Below, piece after piece: positions 1 to 9,900 of a DNA stretch of 64,000 bases (positions are counted from its first letter, which is position 1; each line of letters opens with the position of its first letter). The position numbers were made by a program, and so were the translations under genes. The stretch comes from Methanobacterium aggregans (GTDB taxonomy: Archaea > Methanobacteriota > Methanobacteria > Methanobacteriales > Methanobacteriaceae). Under the pieces are notes generated by a model. It did no database searches. It was not told the DNA's origin and was given only the letters and a program-made list of their open reading frames with translations. The stretch is taken from positions 56,623 to 120,622 of the forward strand of contig NZ_JAGGLN010000006.1 in NCBI RefSeq assembly GCF_017874455.1. The letters are read 5' to 3'.

Positions 1-290
1 CTATAACTATTTTCTGGAACTGGGGGAAGCTTATCATGTTAATCCATTTTTCCACACTATTTTTTTCTAATAACGTGATGAGGTGTTTCTAAATCTTTGA
101 ACTTGACACCCCAAAGGTTACAATTTTGCTATTAAATGGTTTAACATTCCAGTTTAAATATGTAATGCTTAAAGGCGGAGGTTAAGCCTGAAAAATAGGA
201 TTAATGGATGGTTTATTATTTTAAAAAAAGTTTCTTTTAATCTTTGAAAATTAGTTATAAAAAATTTATATTTCTAATTAAAAGGTTAAG
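1..290. other. AT-rich edge region without a recognisable gene
   Basis: No reading frame with protein-like composition is visible on either strand up to the tRNA gene. The last ~50 bases before the tRNA are A/T runs. Read on the minus strand they give T-rich DNA just after the tRNA 3' end, which is what an archaeal tRNA terminator looks like. A gene starting outside the window could end here unseen. Confidence 0.5.
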
Positions 291-373
291 TGCGGGGTCA
301 GGGACTCGAACCCTGGTAGGTCTGCACCAGCAGGTCTTGAGCCTGCCCCCTTTGGCCGCTCGGGTAACCCCGC
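291..373 (-). tRNA. tRNA-Leu (anticodon CAA)
   Basis: On the minus strand the gene starts GCGGGGT and closes with ACCCCGC plus discriminator A, a full seven-pair acceptor stem. The anticodon arm is GCAGG-CTCAAGA-CCTGC, so the anticodon is CAA and reads UUG codons. A variable arm longer than five bases and the T arm with GTTCGAGTC fit the class II shape of leucine tRNAs. There is no intron, and the CCA end is not encoded. A T-rich stretch follows the 3' end. The 83-nt length is normal for this tRNA. Confidence 0.96.
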
Positions 374-511
374 CTGGAATATAATGTATTGAGATCTTTA
401 TGATTTAAAGTTATTTATTATCAACAAAACTTTTAGGAATACTTTAAAATAATATTTAAGAGGGAATTGAATAGGTTATAGCTCCATAGGCCCTCAAAAA
501 TTCTATTTTTC

Positions 512-3196
512 CTAAAGATTTTCCATGGATATAAAGGTTGCATCACTGAGTGAGTTGTACTTGTCAACATCACAGGTAACAACGAAGACCTGCATATCCC
601 TGGCACTTTCCTCAAGCACCTCCAGGGCATGGTGCATCCTTAAGGGATCTGTGTTCACAAGGGGGTCGTCAAGTACCACCAGCTGCCTATCCTCTTTACT
701 TAAAAGCCTTCCCAATGCAAGTCTGAATATGCACCATATCTGTTCCTGGGTACCAAATGAAAGTGCATCCAGTAATGCCTCAGCTTCACGACCTTCAGGT
801 GTTACAGAACATGGTTTCAACTTATTATCAAACTCCAATGAGTACATGGGACCTAATATCTTCTCAAGATCATCTGTCACAAGTCTCTTTATTGGATCAG
901 TTAGGGAAACGATGGTGTTTTCCTTGTAGTGCATGGTCAGATCGTAGAGAAGTTCAATGGCAGCTGCATCATTTTTCATATCTTCAAGGGTCTTCTCCTT
1001 CTCATTGATAGATTCCTCAAGGGTGTTCATGTCGGTGAAATCCTGGGTGAGGTTATTGAGGTCAGACTCCATACGGACATGTGAAAGTTCCAAATCCTTA
1101 ACATCCTCTTCCAGTCTTCTTACCTTGTTTTCAGAGTTACTGTAATCTTTTGTGGGTTTTTCTTCCTTCTCCTCCATTTCATCCTGATAGATATTTAGTG
1201 TTCTCTCCTTTCTCTCAAGTTTCATGGAGATATCGTTCTGCTGGGCTTCAATGGAATCAACTGTAATTCCACCTTCCTCTAAACCTCTTAAACGTTCACT
1301 GTATTTTTCAATGAACTCTTCGTTACTTTTTACCCTGTTTTCCATCTGAGATATGTACTTGTCAGTTGCATTGTACTGATCTTGAAGCTCTTTCAGGTTA
1401 GATTGAAGTTTGCTCTCATTATCCTTAAGGAAGACTTCCTTCTCTTCGATTTTATTTATCTTTTCTGATAGTAACTTCGCAAGATCATTTTTGTTCCCAT
1501 CCATGCAGTTCTTGAAGGGTGAATCATCTGGAATCTTACTCCAGTTAAGTTGGATCTTAGCTTCGAGTTCTGCAACATCCATCATGAGTGAATCCATACC
1601 ACCTTTTTTAGCCAGATCCTTCTTGATTTGATCGATCCTAATTTTTAAACCCTTTTTAGTGTTTAAAAGTTCTCTCAAGGGTTCCAATTCTGTTTCATTG
1701 TAGGGTGCTGTTAAACTTGCACATTCTATTTCCATATCCTCAAGTTCAGATTTCAGGAGCTTAACATCCTCATTCCCACTTTTAATTTCAAAAACACCAT
1801 TTTCCAGTTCTATTCTAACGGATTGATAGGCATTCCAGCTCCTATCTTCTCTGTCTAATGTGAATTTTTCCCCGTCAAGGTATATTGAACCCTCTAATCC
1901 TCCTGAAGCACGGATGTTCAGGCCAATAGCATCCAGCTTGGTCCTGGTGTCCCTTATACTGTTTTTCAGTCTTTCAATTTCATCCAGCTGGGATCTTGAA
2001 GGTGCATTGATGGATCTGTACTGTTCCTCCTTGGATTCAAGTTCCTCCTTAAGTCCATTCATTTCCTTAAGTATGGAACTTTTATCCTCAAGCTGAAGCT
2101 CCCTCAAAACTGTACTGTGCGCTATCCTCGCTGTTGTTTTTTCCTCTGAAAAATCTTCTATGGTTGATTTAATGTCTTCAACTTCTTCTTTAACCTGTTT
2201 TATACTAGATTCAGCTTTCAAGAGCTCTGATTTTCGTAATTTTTTCTCTTTTTCTAAGGAATCATTTTTAGATTCCAGATCATCTATCTCTTCACTTATA
2301 TAGGTGATATCGTTGATCTTTTCCTTCAGGGTGTTGTAACGTGTGTTGAAATTTTCAACTTCTCCAACTAACCTTTCCCTTTCTTCTTTATGAGTTCGGG
2401 CTTCTTCAATGGTTTTTTGAAGATCTGAAAGTTCTTCACGTGCTTCATTTAAGCGTAAGGTCTTCTTTTTCTTCATGAACTCGTTGTCTTCAAGGTTACG
2501 CATGAGCTCATCCTTTCTGTGAAGTTTATCCCTGGATTTTTGGAGTTCTTCCTTTTCCTCTTTCAAGGATTCTTCTAACTTTAACAGGGGAGATTTTTTT
2601 CTATCCTTCCTTGTTGCTGTGTAGTACTCTGAAAATCTTTCATTCAGTACTTCAAGAATTCTCTTTTCTTCCCCAGACTCTATTGATGCACCGATCATAC
2701 GCTGGAGGGATGAGAAGGTTTCACTGTTGAGTTCATCAATGATTATGGGTTCTCCCTGAACCATCCAGAGGCACTGGCTTACACCCCAGAACTGGGGTTT
2801 GGTATCACCTGTTCGAGGCAGCTCACCACCTGTGATACCTGCAACAGCCCTGTCTGCAGCATCCCCCTCAGATAAACGCTCCCAACCATTCGAGTTCCAC
2901 TTCTCAAGGGCACTCATTGGCTGGATGAACCTTTTGGTTACCTTGTAACGGTCCCCATTATTTCTAAAGGTTACCATGGCCTGAGGTGCCAGCTGGGAAT
3001 CGAAGGGGATGAGTGCTTTGATGTTTTTGGATCTGCTTGAGTGTTTGGAGAAGAGAATGGTTCTCAGGGATTCCATGAGGGTGGTTTTACCACTTTCATT
3101 GGGGCCGTGTATAACATTCAAACCATCCTGGAACTGGATCTCCACAGGGTCCCTGAACTTCTTCCAGTTCTCAAGGATTATATTTTCCACGATCAT
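512..3196 (-). CDS. Rad50/SbcC-like SMC-family ATPase (YhaN type)
   Basis: Probable ATPase partner of the Mre11-like nuclease encoded just upstream. The two together would process broken or blocked DNA ends in the cytoplasm. A Walker A motif GPNESGKTT sits at residues 31-39. The C-terminal half-site has the ABC signature LSFGTQEQ at about 812-819 and Walker B LVVLDDP with Asp843-844. Between them lie roughly 500 residues of charged heptad-like coiled coil, interrupted near residues 430-480 by a small globular segment. I see no CxxC zinc hook, which separates it from true Rad50 and suggests the YhaN branch. At 894 aa its length is normal. The start overlaps the stop of the Mre11-like gene by four bases (ATGA), so translation is coupled. 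Confidence 0.85.
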   Translation of the reverse strand: MIVENIILENWKKFRDPVEIQFQDGLNVIHGPNESGKTTLMESLRTILFSKHSSRSKNIKALIPFDSQLAPQAMVTFRNNGDRYKVTKRFIQPMSALEKWNSNGWERLSEGDAADRAVAGITGGELPRTGDTKPQFWGVSQCLWMVQGEPIIIDELNSETFSSLQRMIGASIESGEEKRILEVLNERFSEYYTATRKDRKKSPLLKLEESLKEEKEELQKSRDKLHRKDELMRNLEDNEFMKKKKTLRLNEAREELSDLQKTIEEARTHKEERERLVGEVENFNTRYNTLKEKINDITYISEEIDDLESKNDSLEKEKKLRKSELLKAESSIKQVKEEVEDIKSTIEDFSEEKTTARIAHSTVLRELQLEDKSSILKEMNGLKEELESKEEQYRSINAPSRSQLDEIERLKNSIRDTRTKLDAIGLNIRASGGLEGSIYLDGEKFTLDREDRSWNAYQSVRIELENGVFEIKSGNEDVKLLKSELEDMEIECASLTAPYNETELEPLRELLNTKKGLKIRIDQIKKDLAKKGGMDSLMMDVAELEAKIQLNWSKIPDDSPFKNCMDGNKNDLAKLLSEKINKIEEKEVFLKDNESKLQSNLKELQDQYNATDKYISQMENRVKSNEEFIEKYSERLRGLEEGGITVDSIEAQQNDISMKLERKERTLNIYQDEMEEKEEKPTKDYSNSENKVRRLEEDVKDLELSHVRMESDLNNLTQDFTDMNTLEESINEKEKTLEDMKNDAAAIELLYDLTMHYKENTIVSLTDPIKRLVTDDLEKILGPMYSLEFDNKLKPCSVTPEGREAEALLDALSFGTQEQIWCIFRLALGRLLSKEDRQLVVLDDPLVNTDPLRMHHALEVLEESARDMQVFVVTCDVDKYNSLSDATFISMENL

Positions 3197-4350
3197 TGTG
3201 AAACCTCCTTAACCATCTGATAAAGCATTAAAGACGCTCTTTTAAGAACTTCTGGACTGGCGTTCTGCACACTCTCCATATCCCTGATGTCCCTGAAGAT
3301 GGCTTCAGCATCCTCAGCTGATATGCCTGAAAGCTCCTGTGTCTTGGGATGATACTTCATAAGGGCCATCAAAGCCTGGAAGGTCTTTGGAACGTAGGAA
3401 CCCTCGGGTATCATGGCCTGGAACTCCAGCATGTTCGGCTTCAAATAGAGATCATCCATGTTGAGGTTGAAAAAGAACAGATCATCTGCTTTGAAGTTTT
3501 CAAGGTAATCGAAGGAATCCTGACCAACAACACCCCTCAACTTAAGGTTCAAAACCAGATTTTCCTGGTTCTCTAAACTTGTTTCAAGGCTTTTTATATC
3601 ATCTAAACCGTTGATCTTTGATTCCATCTGCTCCCATCTGAGCTTACCCACACGTGCTGGTTTTATCAATGGTTTTTCACCCCTCTCAAGGTCAACCATC
3701 ACTGCATTACCACTGTTCTTCTCACCAAATTTGGTTGTTTCAGGAGTTCCCGGGTAAAGGGTTTTTTCTTCATACTGGAAGAGTGAATGCCATTCACCAA
3801 GTGCCAGGTAATCAAGATCTGCAGTATCAGCCCTCTTTGGATTGATTGGGAAGTTAGACTCATCTGTGAAACCTGGTATCTGGAGGTTTCCATGGGCAAG
3901 TCCAATTGAGATCTTGTTGTCCTCCCTTTCTATCCATGCTGTGGGATCCTCCTTGGACTGTTTCTGCTTCACAGGACATGGATAGAGTGTAACATCACCT
4001 GGAAGGTTCACGGGTTCAGCCTCCTTTAATATGTGGATGTTACCAGCTGCATCCCACACAGGGTTGTTGTAGGCTGAATCCCTTGTGAGTGGGTCATGGT
4101 TTCCAGGCAGTATGTAAACTGGTGTTCCAATACCTGATAGATTCTGGCATGTTTCATGGATCAAACTGGAATCAACTTCGTTGCCATCGAATAAGTCCCC
4201 AGCCACCAGTATAAAATCAACATCCTCTCCACTTTCCAACAACCTTCGAACAGTTTCCATCCGAATTTCACGTGCCAGGTCAGCTTTACCCCCTAACCTG
4301 GAGTACTTAATTCCCAAATGCCAATCTGCAGTGTGTAAAAACCTCACCAT
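3193..4350 (-). CDS. Mre11/SbcD-like DNA repair phosphoesterase (YhaO type)
   Basis: Calcineurin-fold metallonuclease. Metal-binding motifs are visible in order: D9-x-H11, GDLFD at 51-55, GNHD at 83-86, and later a HGN-type histidine and an LGEWH segment where families usually have GHxH. The family cuts DNA ends with the help of its ATPase partner, which is the next gene. It is first in a two-gene operon, preceded by a GGAGG about 11 bases before the ATG. The ~385 aa length and the pairing match the YhaO/YhaN arrangement rather than the archaeal HerA-NurA-Mre11-Rad50 operon. The Glu in place of the first His of the last motif is unusual and could lower activity. The family assignment is firm; the substrate is unknown. 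Confidence 0.87.
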   Translation of the reverse strand: MVRFLHTADWHLGIKYSRLGGKADLAREIRMETVRRLLESGEDVDFILVAGDLFDGNEVDSSLIHETCQNLSGIGTPVYILPGNHDPLTRDSAYNNPVWDAAGNIHILKEAEPVNLPGDVTLYPCPVKQKQSKEDPTAWIEREDNKISIGLAHGNLQIPGFTDESNFPINPKRADTADLDYLALGEWHSLFQYEEKTLYPGTPETTKFGEKNSGNAVMVDLERGEKPLIKPARVGKLRWEQMESKINGLDDIKSLETSLENQENLVLNLKLRGVVGQDSFDYLENFKADDLFFFNLNMDDLYLKPNMLEFQAMIPEGSYVPKTFQALMALMKYHPKTQELSGISAEDAEAIFRDIRDMESVQNASPEVLKRASLMLYQMVKEVSQ

Positions 4351-4562
4351 ATCTATGAATCCTCCCTTTTGAAAGTTTCATGTTATTATTATTGCTGTTT
4401 GCAGATTGTATTAACTGTTATTTAATGGTTATTATTTGAGTTTGGGAGGTTTGTAAATCTGAGGAAGGAGTTAAATTGGTTAATATTTCTAGATTGAATA
4501 TTTAAAGAAATAAAATTAAAAAATAAGTTAAATCAATACGTTATTTATTTAAATATAAAATT

Positions 4563-5021
4563 TTATAAAGGAACACCTTTTTTAATAGCTTCATTAAGCT
4601 CTTGCATCATGAAACCCATTCCTTTACATTTACTGAGTGGATTGTAAATATTTTTATCTGTAAAAATATCATTAACCATCTTAGTATAGTTCTTACCACC
4701 TAAAACAACAATATCCTCATATTTATAGAGTTTTTGTGTTGAATCAGCAGCCTTTAATTCATCAATACTTATGGGATTGGATTTTTTGTTGTTGAAACTC
4801 ACGTTGTAGGGTTCAGGTACGATATCATCTGGAAAGAGAAAGCCATACTTGGCTGAAAGTATGCACCAAGATTCTGGATAAAACTTCTCAGCATATTCAC
4901 GACATTTACCTGCAAAGGACCCAATGTAAACATGTTTAGCCATTGTTGGTCCAGTTTCTGGTTCTTTATCCCAAATCTTTTTACTTCCACAGGGCACTAC
5001 ACAAATCGTGTTCTCACTCAT
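4563..5021 (-). CDS. DUF6884-like protein, third gene of McrBC operon
   Basis: A 152-aa protein beginning with a VVPCGSKK segment, then an SFAGKCREYAEKFY stretch and ILSAKYGFL, followed by VPEPYNVSF. This order (a small-residue loop ending in SKK, then LSAK-GL, then PY) is how I recognise the DUF6884 group, found near DNA-modification and restriction genes. Its reaction is not established. It starts two bases after the McrC-like stop with a GGAGAGGT ribosome site inside the end of that gene, so it is co-translated with the restriction pair and probably serves it. The assignment comes from memory of the family. Confidence 0.6.
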   Translation of the reverse strand: MSENTICVVPCGSKKIWDKEPETGPTMAKHVYIGSFAGKCREYAEKFYPESWCILSAKYGFLFPDDIVPEPYNVSFNNKKSNPISIDELKAADSTQKLYKYEDIVVLGGKNYTKMVNDIFTDKNIYNPLSKCKGMGFMMQELNEAIKKGVPL

Positions 5022-5023
5022 AG

Positions 5024-6904
5024 TTACCTCTCCAAAATATTTTTTAAAATAGCTTTTATGAATAAAAGTAGATTCTCCTCTTCAACACCATCCTTACCTG
5101 GAGTTAGAGGGAAAGCACCAACAGAAGGAATTGGCTTGGAGGAGATCTCATGAAATATCCTTTCCTCATCTCCAGGGTACAAAACGTAGGCACCCTCAGT
5201 GAACAGTATGGCATCCTTGTAGGTGTGCATCTTGTAAACATCTCCATACTTATACTTACGTGAGATCTGTTCCTCAGCATCCCTCTCATTTACCAGCTCT
5301 TCTTCAGCATCATAAATTTCATCTGAGGGAAGGTTTGAGCCAATTTTCTCATAAAAATCAAGAACCCTACCCTCAGACTTGTACTTGGCATCGAAATGAA
5401 CGAAATAAGTTTCACCCTCAAATTCTATGAAGATAGTATAATCTGGCCTAAAAGGTAATGAATAAGATTTATATTTGGTGTTTTGAGAGAATAGACGATT
5501 GTACATGAGATTCAATGTTATTTCCCTATCATTGAATTTGATGTTAAATTTTTGAAGAGAATCACGACCCCTTTTAACTTTTATGGACCATTTATCCTTA
5601 CTGATCTTGTAGATATCAGTGTAAACCAATTTTTGGTTACTTAACTTGTTTAAAACTTTTATAAGCTTGAAGTAACACCAGTACTCATAGAGTTCACTTA
5701 ATTTACGCTCATATCCCTTGATACGATCCTCTACCTCGTCCCACTGGAGTCTGAAGGAAAATTCGAATTGGATGAAGTACTTAAATATGTCTCTGTAACC
5801 TTCCCTTTTCTGTATAACCTGTGAATTTAGGGGTAAATAGTTGAGTTTACCAACATTTCTCACCCATTTTTCAGATAAATAATCCTGAACTATTCTCTGA
5901 TACTTGTAAAGCTCATCAAGAACGTAACCCTCATCTTTAAGCTCTAAAAGTTGTTTTATAAGATCTTCTATCAGTTTGTCCAGTAACTCCAAGAAGTACT
6001 TGAGAAAACGATTCTCAGAAGTGTCTATGGTTTCATGATGGTACCTTTGGGTTATTGTATCAGGAACGTATCCTTTTAAACTACTTGGCCAATCCTTGGG
6101 TGTATCATCAGATTTGAAAAGGTGCTCTGGTCTTGATATAACATCCAACATCTCTGAAGGTCCTAAATTTGATGCAAAACTTGCAGGAACAACCTCCACG
6201 TAGCTTTCCAAGAGACTGTACATGTTCCTTTTTATGTACTCGTAGGCTGTAGGAAGGTTTTCAAGTCTGAACAAATATTCCAAGAACATGAAATCTTCAT
6301 ACAATGTTTCTTTAGGTTTTCTGTGAAATTCAAGGTATTGGGCTAGAGGAGAATCCATCTCGTAGATCATGCCAGAGGCAACTTCAGATAGATCCCCAAT
6401 CATGGCAGGGTAATGATCCAGGTAACCTATCTTCTTGGACCGAACCTCAAAGGGACAGGGAACAGATTCAACACCACCCATCTCAACATCGAAGAAGGAC
6501 TTTCCAACGTAACTGTGAAAATTGAGAATCCCAGCACACTTGTAACTCTCATCAGAACTGATCTTGAACCTTAATTCCTCAAAGATTTTGGCTTTACCCT
6601 GTTGAATTGTCTTTAAAACTTTGGGTTCATCTTCAAATGGGATTTGGGTTTCAAATAATACTTGATACTTGGTTTCTTCAAGGAGCATTAACTTAGAAAG
6701 ATCATTTAGTTCGTTGTTGGAGTGGTACTGAATGGGTGTTTCATCGTCTGGTTTTTCAACTAGGGGAACATTCTCAAGGGTTAAAAATCCCTTTTTAAAG
6801 GTTTCTCCATTTTTTAAACCATTTGTAATGGCACTTATAGTTAAAAGACCTAATTCATTCCCTTTTTTATCCTGAAGATGTATAAGAACTCTCTGTTCCA
6901 CCAT
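5024..6904 (-). CDS. McrC-like PD-(D/E)XK nuclease subunit (DUF2357 type)
   Basis: 626-aa protein with a long alpha/beta N-terminal region of the DUF2357 kind and a C-terminal nuclease domain. The nuclease core is readable: a helix with LSELYEYWCYFKL, then RPDYTIFI with Asp488, then VHFDAKYK with Asp505-Ala-Lys507, the D...(D/E)xK pattern of the PDDEXK_7 group. In McrBC-type systems this subunit cuts DNA once the McrB AAA+ ring reaches it. It lies 12 bases after the McrB-like gene and 2 bases before the DUF6884-like gene. The second catalytic acid is Asp rather than Glu, which the family tolerates. Likely a type IV restriction component acting on modified foreign DNA; the modification recognised cannot be read from the sequence. 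Confidence 0.8.
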   Translation of the reverse strand: MVEQRVLIHLQDKKGNELGLLTISAITNGLKNGETFKKGFLTLENVPLVEKPDDETPIQYHSNNELNDLSKLMLLEETKYQVLFETQIPFEDEPKVLKTIQQGKAKIFEELRFKISSDESYKCAGILNFHSYVGKSFFDVEMGGVESVPCPFEVRSKKIGYLDHYPAMIGDLSEVASGMIYEMDSPLAQYLEFHRKPKETLYEDFMFLEYLFRLENLPTAYEYIKRNMYSLLESYVEVVPASFASNLGPSEMLDVISRPEHLFKSDDTPKDWPSSLKGYVPDTITQRYHHETIDTSENRFLKYFLELLDKLIEDLIKQLLELKDEGYVLDELYKYQRIVQDYLSEKWVRNVGKLNYLPLNSQVIQKREGYRDIFKYFIQFEFSFRLQWDEVEDRIKGYERKLSELYEYWCYFKLIKVLNKLSNQKLVYTDIYKISKDKWSIKVKRGRDSLQKFNIKFNDREITLNLMYNRLFSQNTKYKSYSLPFRPDYTIFIEFEGETYFVHFDAKYKSEGRVLDFYEKIGSNLPSDEIYDAEEELVNERDAEEQISRKYKYGDVYKMHTYKDAILFTEGAYVLYPGDEERIFHEISSKPIPSVGAFPLTPGKDGVEEENLLLFIKAILKNILER

Positions 6905-6916
6905 TAAAAAAGTCCC

Positions 6917-9187
6917 CTAATTTATGAATGAAACATATCTCTGCTCGTAGAGTACCTTATCCATCTCCTGGATCTTCAAGGCAGATGAAAGATATTTCAC
7001 GTTTTTATCTGATTTCAGATCTCCGAAGTAACGGGGTGAAGGTTCCACAGCCTCGGTGTAACAGAGTTCAAAGAGCTCCATTAAAACATTCTCAAGAACC
7101 CTCTGGGACCCATGTAACTTAGGTAACATCTTCTGTTTGATCTGAGCATCGAAGTAACGCATCCAATTATCCCAAATCTCTGGGCCGCCCTCGTAAATCC
7201 AAGCAACGTACATGAAACGTAATATCTCATCGATTACCCTGAAACCAAAATCAAAACCTGCCTTTCCAAGGACTTCCTGGAAGTTGTTGACTTCATCTGC
7301 CAGTACATCCCAAAGGTAGTCTCCTCCCTCAATTTTAACATCCTCTAACTCTTCTTTTAATTGTGAGAGTTTACAATCTCTGATTTCAAGGTTAGAGAGT
7401 GGATCTTCAAGGTACTCTGTGTTACCTGTTAACTGGTATTTTCCATAATCATTCAACATGTAACTTTTAGCAGGGGAAGTTGAAAATTCGATGGTGTTCG
7501 CCCTATCCAAAACCTTAGGACTGAACATGTAGGTTGTTTCATCCACGTTAACCGTACCAACCACTAATAAGTTACCCGGTATTTTCAGTTCATTGGGAAC
7601 GTTATTATCCTCGTTTGAATGTAATGGTATGGCCTCTTGACTTTCCATGGATGATAAAAAGTCAGCGAAGTATCTTTCAACATGTGAAAGGTTCATCTCA
7701 TCCAGAATTAGGAAATGTGGAATTTGGGAGTTCTTTGAAGCTTCTGTGATTAAGGTTAGGGCTGTGGTTTCTTGGTAGTTCTTGGTGATGATGTTGTAGA
7801 AACCAAGTAAGTGTCTGTTTTCAGTCCAGTTTGCACCTACAGGGACGATATTGTAGTTTGAGAGCTGATATCTGGCAAAAAGTTGAGCTAACTTAGTTTT
7901 ACCAGTACCAGAGTTACCAGTTAAAATAACGAATGGTTTCACCTTCAAAGATAATAAGAAGTTTTCAACTATCTTTGGATCGAAGAAGTAACCTGATTCA
8001 ACTAAAAATTCATAGAATGATGCGGATGGGAGCTTTTCAGATCCATTGTCTTCATTAGATATGTTTTCTCCGATTTTGGACCCATTTTTCATTCTATCGA
8101 TCATCAAAATAAAATCTCTGACTTTTTCAGGTAGCATAGGATCATCCAATCTACCAATTACAACAACGTCACTTTTTTTATCTCCATCTTGAACTGAAGT
8201 CCATTCTCCTTCATAATTTTTTTCAAAAAACGCCTTAGAAAAGTTTCCACCGAGTTTACCTCTATGAATCACGTAGATATTTCCTGATTCATCATTTGCA
8301 AAGGCTCCTGCTACCGATCTTCTAATTCCAGTTAGTGGGAAATTTATTTCACATATAATTGTATGCCCTGAATCTTCTTCAGGTTCTTCGACTCCAAAAC
8401 CATTCCAATACCTACTCGTTTCAATCTTTCTTGAACATAACCAAATCCCAAGTTTGTTTGACCAATAGAAATTTCCTTCTTCCTGGCCGCCTTGAAAACC
8501 AGCTTTACCACTAACAATTTTATCAGCAGCGTTTTTGAAAATTTCAACAAATTTCTTTTGACTTTCTGCTATTTCACTTTCATTTTCGATTATTTTCAGA
8601 GGTTCATCTTCTGAAACGAGTAAATCGTACATATTTAAAACTTCTTTTAAGTCTGATTCAAGCTTTTCTTCTGATGGTAAATTGTTTAAACTGTAATATT
8701 TTGCATAGATGTTACCTGCTTCGTAGAAAGGTGCATTTGGGGAATTTTCCACTTCTAAGTCTATTGATTCTAAAAAATTATCAGATACTTGTATTAAACC
8801 ATTTAATTTGTCCCTAAAATTTTTTGATTTTGTATTTAAAATTTCATTAGCCCTTCTATTTCCATATTTGTTCTTTAAATCAGTAGCACCTTGATTGAGT
8901 GAAAGATAAACACCACTCATATCTTCTTTAAACAAATAAACAGGATAAAATCCTGATTGAGCGCTTGTGGTTATTCTTTTATCAAATATTGCAACCCAGG
9001 GGGAGTATGTCCAATTACCCTGACCTGCTGAACCAGTTATTTTGTACTTGTTGGGTTCATCTATAATTTTCTTAAGGTCCTTTGGAAAATTAGTTCTTAA
9101 TGCGGTTGCTATGGGATTTCCAGTGAAATTTTCATTCATAGCCCTTTTATAATTATTCAAAACCTGTTCAATATCTTCCTTTAACAT
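6917..9187 (-). CDS. McrB-like AAA+ GTPase/ATPase with DUF3578-type N-terminus
   Basis: DNA-binding motor subunit of a McrBC-type system. Residues ~1-170 match the DUF3578 (MrcB N-terminal) style, with a WTYSPWVAIFD segment. A second beta-rich region with WLCSRKIE follows, then an AAA_5 domain with Walker A GNSGTGKTK, Walker B FLILDEMN and sensor-like VVGTVNVDET. The N-terminal domain probably reads modified bases and the AAA ring translocates. I start it at the ATG at 9187, preceded by AAGGGG; a longer reading from a TTG at 9214 has no ribosome site. First gene of the three-gene operon with the McrC-like and DUF6884-like genes. Family confident, target modification unknown. Confidence 0.83.
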   Translation of the reverse strand: MLKEDIEQVLNNYKRAMNENFTGNPIATALRTNFPKDLKKIIDEPNKYKITGSAGQGNWTYSPWVAIFDKRITTSAQSGFYPVYLFKEDMSGVYLSLNQGATDLKNKYGNRRANEILNTKSKNFRDKLNGLIQVSDNFLESIDLEVENSPNAPFYEAGNIYAKYYSLNNLPSEEKLESDLKEVLNMYDLLVSEDEPLKIIENESEIAESQKKFVEIFKNAADKIVSGKAGFQGGQEEGNFYWSNKLGIWLCSRKIETSRYWNGFGVEEPEEDSGHTIICEINFPLTGIRRSVAGAFANDESGNIYVIHRGKLGGNFSKAFFEKNYEGEWTSVQDGDKKSDVVVIGRLDDPMLPEKVRDFILMIDRMKNGSKIGENISNEDNGSEKLPSASFYEFLVESGYFFDPKIVENFLLSLKVKPFVILTGNSGTGKTKLAQLFARYQLSNYNIVPVGANWTENRHLLGFYNIITKNYQETTALTLITEASKNSQIPHFLILDEMNLSHVERYFADFLSSMESQEAIPLHSNEDNNVPNELKIPGNLLVVGTVNVDETTYMFSPKVLDRANTIEFSTSPAKSYMLNDYGKYQLTGNTEYLEDPLSNLEIRDCKLSQLKEELEDVKIEGGDYLWDVLADEVNNFQEVLGKAGFDFGFRVIDEILRFMYVAWIYEGGPEIWDNWMRYFDAQIKQKMLPKLHGSQRVLENVLMELFELCYTEAVEPSPRYFGDLKSDKNVKYLSSALKIQEMDKVLYEQRYVSFIN

Positions 9188-9292
9188 AAAACGCCCCTTC
9201 AAGATTAAAATCAACTTATGTATAAAACTAATTCATTATTAATTACTTAAAACTTTTTATAATCTGAAATAAAAAGTAGATCTGTGATAGAA

Positions 9293-9844
9293 ATGGTGAA
9301 AACTGAAGAATTTGTCAATCAGATCTATGGTGTTATATCAGAAACCTTCAAAACAGAAACGATCCATCTAAAGGGAAATAATGGGGTTAACAACATAGTT
9401 TTGTTCGATGAACCTGAATTGATCCCTGGAGAAAAGAGTAGGTACAGAATAGCTTATCCTACCATGGCAGTTTTTAATGGCGAGAAATTGATTTTGATCA
9501 TTGAGGCAATTAGCAAAGCACCTACACCACCTAAAGAAATCGTTGGACCAATTCCAGTGTGCATGATAACCAGAAAAATCATCATCAACAAGAAAAATGG
9601 ACAAAACTTGGAGTACTCTTTGGCAGATAAAGATTCTAAGTTCCTGCTTTTAGTTGTAGTTCCAGATCAAGGTGAAGGTAGTCCAAAGAGTGATCAAATC
9701 TCAGATCTGAATGAGAAATTCAAAGGAGTTTTAGATTTGGATAGTGAATATTCAAACCTTGAGGATTTTGCTATATGCGAGATCAGTGATATTGATTCGG
9801 TTTTGAACAAACTTTTGTTGGATAATAATGAAAATATCCAATAA
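9293..9844 (+). CDS. Unknown protein, possible nuclease-fold remnant
   Basis: I do not recognise this 183-aa protein. The middle has RIAYPTMAVFNGEKLILIIE, whose strand pattern (hydrophobic, acidic, xxIE) resembles the core of PD-(D/E)XK folds but lacks a clear Lys partner. The rest is mixed alpha/beta without cysteines, signal peptide or membrane segments. The start is ATG at 9293, because GTGAT four bases upstream is a good ribosome site; a GTG at 9284 overlaps that site. It is transcribed alone, opposite to both flanking restriction operons, and its promoter region is shared with the McrB-like gene. Its position between two McrBC operons suggests a regulator or accessory protein, but that is inference only. 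Confidence 0.55.
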   Translation: MVKTEEFVNQIYGVISETFKTETIHLKGNNGVNNIVLFDEPELIPGEKSRYRIAYPTMAVFNGEKLILIIEAISKAPTPPKEIVGPIPVCMITRKIIINKKNGQNLEYSLADKDSKFLLLVVVPDQGEGSPKSDQISDLNEKFKGVLDLDSEYSNLEDFAICEISDIDSVLNKLLLDNNENIQ

Positions 9845-9900
9845 TCTTGTGTTTAAACACTATTAAGACTATAAAAATAATAAAATCGGATTAATCAACA

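Noticed and set aside
512..4350. Canonical archaeal Mre11-Rad50 with HerA-NurA
   Set aside because: No HerA or NurA gene flanks the pair, no zinc-hook CxxC is visible in the ATPase, and the size and order match YhaO/YhaN better.
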